Assembly (NCBI RefSeq): GCF_963662255.1
Contig: NC_085047.1
Span: forward strand, 21,519,258-21,583,257
Source of the DNA: Cinclus cinclus
Lineage: Eukaryota; Chordata; Aves; Passeriformes; Cinclidae
DNA: 64,000 nucleotides
Reading direction: 5' to 3'
Shown: piece by piece, positions 60,034-64,000 of the stretch
Layout of the letters: every line of letters starts with the position of its first letter
Numbering within the stretch: position 1 is the first letter of the stretch
Made by a program: the position numbers and the translations under genes
The notes under the pieces: model-generated
The model's database searches: none
What the model was told of the DNA's origin: nothing
What the model saw: only the letters and a program-made list of their open reading frames with translations

Positions 60034-63000
60034 TTTAGCAGAGGAGACCTGCACTCTCCTAACAAGCTTGTCAACACACCTACTTAAAATCTCCATGATA
60101 AAAGCACATGCAGAAATTGGACCCTTTGCGCTAGATCAGAATTCAGAAAAAAAACCCCAAAATATTAACTCTTTAAATATCAAATGTTAATTGTTCTGCA
60201 TAGCCTCCTTTTATTGTAAAGAGCTCTGGATTGCATATCCAGGTTTACTGCAGTCAGTTCTGGAGAAAAATGCAGGAGCAATCTGACTGCAGCCAGCAAT
60301 TTTCAAGAAATCACAAAACAGCTTACAAAAAGGACACAGAAAAGACAAACTGCATATTTGTAGCCTGGCTAAAACTTTCTGAAGAGCTAATATGTGAGAG
60401 AGATCAGAAATTTGAACTACCCTGTTCTCCTGGTTCCTAATTGTCCCCAAAATATCCCTACTCATGGGAAGTCATGTAGGAATAAACAAAGGCACACATA
60501 AAACTGTACCAGGAATTGCAGAACAAAAATTAAAAGCATGCTCTTCGGAAAATCCAAAGAAAAATACCTGTCCAATTACTGTGAAACATGAAAAAGTAAA
60601 GCTCAGGAAAGGTTTTTCTGCTGTTACTTGAGACAACAGAGATTTAGTAAATATTTCCCATCAAAAGGTGAATAAGTAAGACTACTGTCAAAGAAAAATA
60701 TACCAGAACCATAGTAGAACCTTCACTTGCTTTGTGACATCAGACTGTCTTTATAAAGCTGTGAAGTGATGAGCTCAGCATAGTGTCTGGGCTTTACTTT
60801 CTTTCACACAAGAGCCTGGAGAAAGTATCTAATCAAAGGTGCTGGTGCAAGGTTGGTGGTTTCCCAAGCAACTTCTGTTACCACTAAGAGAGAAAATGAA
60901 GAAAAAGAATCAGTCTAAGGGGCTGGAATGAAAAAAGTAAGGGAAGTCAAAACTAGGTCTGGAGGTCAGGGGAGTCCAGGAGGACACACGAGGATTTATT
61001 CCAATGCTGGAACAAATTCTTGTGGATATGAATATCTTTTATTCACCCTTGGGATGAAAGTGTGAATGCTGTAATAATTCTCCAAGGCAAAGAAAGTGAC
61101 CTCAGCATCAAAAGAATTTTCTAATTGAAACTTGGACTAAGACAAGACAAAAGGGCAGGCTTGTTCCTCGCTTGTCCTCAGGAGGAGATTGAAAAGGTGA
61201 CTATGTTGTTTTTTTTTTAAGGATTATTCCTGTTCAAAGAATGAAAGAGGCTTGAAGTAATTTGCAAAATATAAATACCGAAGACTATAGGTCAGGGGGG
61301 TACTTTTTGTCCATGTCTGCATCTGAAACTAGACGACCTCTCTGGTTGAACTTCTGCTTCTCATTTCCAAAGACAGGACATTTCCTGAACAAAAGACAAA
61401 CATTTTCCAAGTAGTAAGCTGTATTCTGCCCTCAGAGTTATTGATCTTGCAGTCAATTTAAATCTAATGTGAAAATTGGAAAAGAGAGACCAGCTGTGAT
61501 TTTCATCCCTTTCTAACAGGGATACTTAATAAGTCTCAAAAATAACCCTTGAATTCCTTTACTTCTCTCCCTGCAGACATCAGGCAGGACTTCTCTCTGA
61601 GCCTTGTGGATGAATTTTGGAGGCATATCCTCTATTACTAGCAGATACATGGTACCAGATTAATAGGGAGGTAGGGAGAAGAGAGAACAAACTAACAGAG
61701 ACCTGAGTGCCAGGGACTACTTCCACAGGGAGCTGTGGAAGATCTATGCAACAAATCACATCAAAAGAAGCAAAATCAAATGTTTATCTCTCCCTCAGTT
61801 TAATGATTTCAGCTGCAGAGAAACAAAGCAAAAGAGAAGTCAGGAATAAAATCCAGTCATCCACATGATATCGATTGGTTTCACCTGATCTTGGGTGCAC
61901 AGATTGATACACCTTTGAGATGTTGCTGCATTGTCTCAGAGGGACAAGCATTGCTGGCAGAATTTTTGTGCAAACTAAATAGATAAGTGTAGCTATAATG
62001 GACTATAGTTTTTTATTTTATAGGAATTCCATTTTGTGGAAGATTACAAATTGCATTTATTGACCACTTTTATTGAGTGAGGAAGGACTCTGAAAAAAAT
62101 AATTACTTTTATATCTTAGACTTGCCAGACAGGAAGAGTTAGAGCTTGTGATTTCTAAGAGCTGGTCCCAGTAAGCTGTCCTAGCACTTCATCATGCCCT
62201 GGAGACCTGCAATGTGATAGTGTGCTGAGAGTACCGGGGAGAAATACATCCAGGGAAAATAGCAGTTGTGCCTTCAGTGCAGGATTCAGCTTGTGGGCAG
62301 GGCAACAGATGCAGAGATCCTTATGGAATGAGGACAGTAAGGATCAGCATGTTTGTTTATTCGATCCATGACTGTATGAGTTGGTAAATCCAATTCTAGG
62401 ACCAGGGTGAATGCACCATGGTTGCATGATGCTCAGTGCTGAAATGGTACATACTTACTCTGCTGTGTCAAATGCTTTTTAAAGAAGTGAAGGGACACTC
62501 TGTTCTGGCAGATTGTATATCATGCACAGTCTGTCTGCGCTTCACTGACTTTGTGATGAGTCAAGTGTGGTCTGTCCTTCCACAGCTGGTGTAAGTCCTC
62601 TATATGAACTTAATGGTTCTCAACAGCGCTAAATCCTGTGAGCTTTGGCTGAAAAGTCTATTAAAATGTGATTGTGTGCTTGGATCTTATCCAGATGAGA
62701 TCTGCTCTGCCATTACCGTAGTGTGCAGGCCATGTATCAGTCGTTGCAGGATCAGCGTCCATGTTTATCCCTTGCCTGTGCAGAGTATGGTGTGGGTTCC
62801 TCAGACAAAACACTTTGTGATCCTGCAGCTGGAGATCATATCACATTGCCTTACCACCAGCAGGGCACAAAGGTTTCATAGGCAGTTTTAACCCTGGCAT
62901 TTCCTATCTGTGAGTGGATGATTTTGTCCCTTTGGTAATGATCTTTTTGTGTGTCATATGATCATAAGTCTACACTTGTGAGCATTTTCCTTGCAATATT

Positions 63001-63765
63001 TGGATATTTTGTCTATAACTCTTCAACAGTGTGCTTCTGTGTCTTCCTTTGTAGAACTTTAGCTACTGCTCAGTTTATAATCTTTAGCAATCAATTCTGC
63101 CGAGAAACAAATCAGTCTAAGACATGATTGCTTAAGCATCTACAATAATGAGTCTAAATGTTTTGGCATTGAGGAGCTGCCATAAACAGAACTTCTTTTG
63201 TGATGGGTTCCTGCTAGAAGTTATTAAAATCTCCTATCAGTATTTTTTGTTAAGTTTTAAAACATACTGCTTCCTTTATTACCTGCATCCTTAGTGATTC
63301 TCTCTGTCATTCAACAAATTAATAACACAGCTGTGTTAGAAGCCAGTTTTGCATGTGAACTTGAGGGTGACTTTCACCAGAATGCAATTTAGCTGTGTGC
63401 TGCACCAGGTGCCAGGTGTTGGGGCCAACCTGGGACAAACACTGAGCTGGTTTGTTACAGAGCTCTTGAAAGTGAGGCTGATTTTATGCCTTTGCCAGGT
63501 AAAAACAAGCAGTCTTCCTTGCTGTGAGGCTGCTCACCATGTCTCTAACCAGGGGCTGCTGGTGGCTGCTGTCCCGTTAGGAGCTACAGCAGATAACCTG
63601 CTTTTTAAATGAGAGTTTGTCCTTGGTAAAATCAAAAGCCTTCATATTGCAAATGGAGCAAACTGTTAAATAAATGCTGTGCCTCTCTAGAGCAGTGTCA
63701 GGTTTTTCAGCAACTTAGCAGAAGTTAATTTAGCTGCCCTAACTAAAAGGAACAGATATCTAGAT
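60034..63765. other. Unique non-coding DNA
   Basis: I see no gene and no interspersed repeat over 3.7 kb. There is a T10 run at 61209-61218. A 95-codon plus frame at 62604-62891 is at chance level. Confidence 0.5.
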
Positions 63766-64000
63766 AGAATCATAGAATGGTGTGGTTGTAAGGGACCTTA
63801 AAAATTACCAAGTTCCAACCACCTCACCACGGGCAGAGACATCTACTAGACCAGGTCAAAGCTCCATCCAACCTGCCCTTGGACACTTGTAGGGATGGGG
63901 CAGCCACAGCTTCTCTGGGCAACCTCTTCCAGTGTTTTACCATCCTCACAGCAAAGAATTTCTTCCTAGCACCAAATCTAAACCTACTCTCTCTCAGCTT
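63766..64000 (-). mobile_element. CR1 LINE, cut by window edge
   Basis: AGAATCATAGAATGGTGTGG is the reverse of the CR1 tail, followed by AAGGGACCTTAAAAATTACC and AGTTCCAACCACCTC. Further right, 'cagccacagcttctctgggc' and AACCTCTTCCAGTGTTTTACC are classic reverse CR1 3'UTR text. The match is closer to the standard avian CR1 consensus than the copy at 29867, so it is probably younger. The sequence continues beyond the window, so its length and 5' end are unknown. Confidence 0.96.

Noticed and set aside
1..64000. CRISPR arrays, operons, tRNA or rRNA genes, satellite arrays
   Set aside because: I looked for regular spaced repeats, tRNA-like cloverleaf segments and rRNA signatures and saw none. 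The sequence is vertebrate nuclear DNA.

Overview
This window looks like a gene-poor stretch of a bird genome, probably a songbird (passerine) macrochromosome. Three lines of evidence support this. Three truncated CR1 retroposons carry the typical avian 3' end, with an 8-bp tail repeat of the ATTCTATG/ATTCTGTG kind. An older full-frame-type CR1 relic and several MIR-like SINE relics are the usual amniote background. Two retroviral LTRs resemble, from memory, LTR families common in passerines. Base composition is AT-rich (GC about 40% by eye), CpG is scarce, and there are many short homopolymer and TG/CT/TA runs. Nothing is bacterial or organellar: there are no operons, rRNA or tRNA genes.

No protein-coding gene could be identified with confidence. 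At this base composition, about 25 open frames of 90 codons are expected by chance in 64 kb (both strands), and about 0.3 frames of 158 codons. The longest frame here is 158 codons, so open frames alone prove nothing. I list six exon-like frames because splice-like signals, a poly(A) signal or both lie at sensible positions (minus 510-787, minus 1061-1300, plus 3934-4203, minus 17456-17704, plus 41669-41778, plus 45701-45991), plus the longest frame at 54418-54894. All have low confidence and I recognise none of their products.

Layout: 1-4.2 kb holds three exon-like frames and a 13-bp perfect hairpin. 4.2-16.9 kb is unique non-coding DNA with simple repeats, a G-rich purine tract, a MIR relic at 10.6 kb and two CTCF-like motifs (14.1 kb plus, 16.9 kb minus). 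17.06-18.68 kb is a CpG-richer island-like segment with a palindromic E-box, an X-box-like site, a full CRE and an exon-like minus frame. 23.1 kb is a MIR relic and 24.2 kb a CR1. 26.36 kb is a consensus RFX X-box, and 26.96-28.25 kb an ancient plus-strand CR1 with a recognisable reverse-transcriptase block. 29.87-30.63 kb is a long minus CR1, and 31.9 kb a MIR relic. 32162-32855 is a complete solo LTR with a perfect AGCCC target duplication. 33-43 kb is unique, with a 42-nt uninterrupted TG run. 43.03-43.46 kb is a second LTR, on the minus strand. 44-64 kb is mostly unique sequence with polypyrimidine tracts, a GC box, a CTCF-like motif pair at 47.7 kb, a MIR relic at 59.9 kb and a CR1 that runs off the right edge.

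The most defensible new observations are the exact solo LTR, the compact promoter-like cluster at 17.3-17.5 kb, the X-box at 26.36 kb, the set of CTCF-like motifs and the ancient CR1. I found no evidence of a novel multi-gene system.
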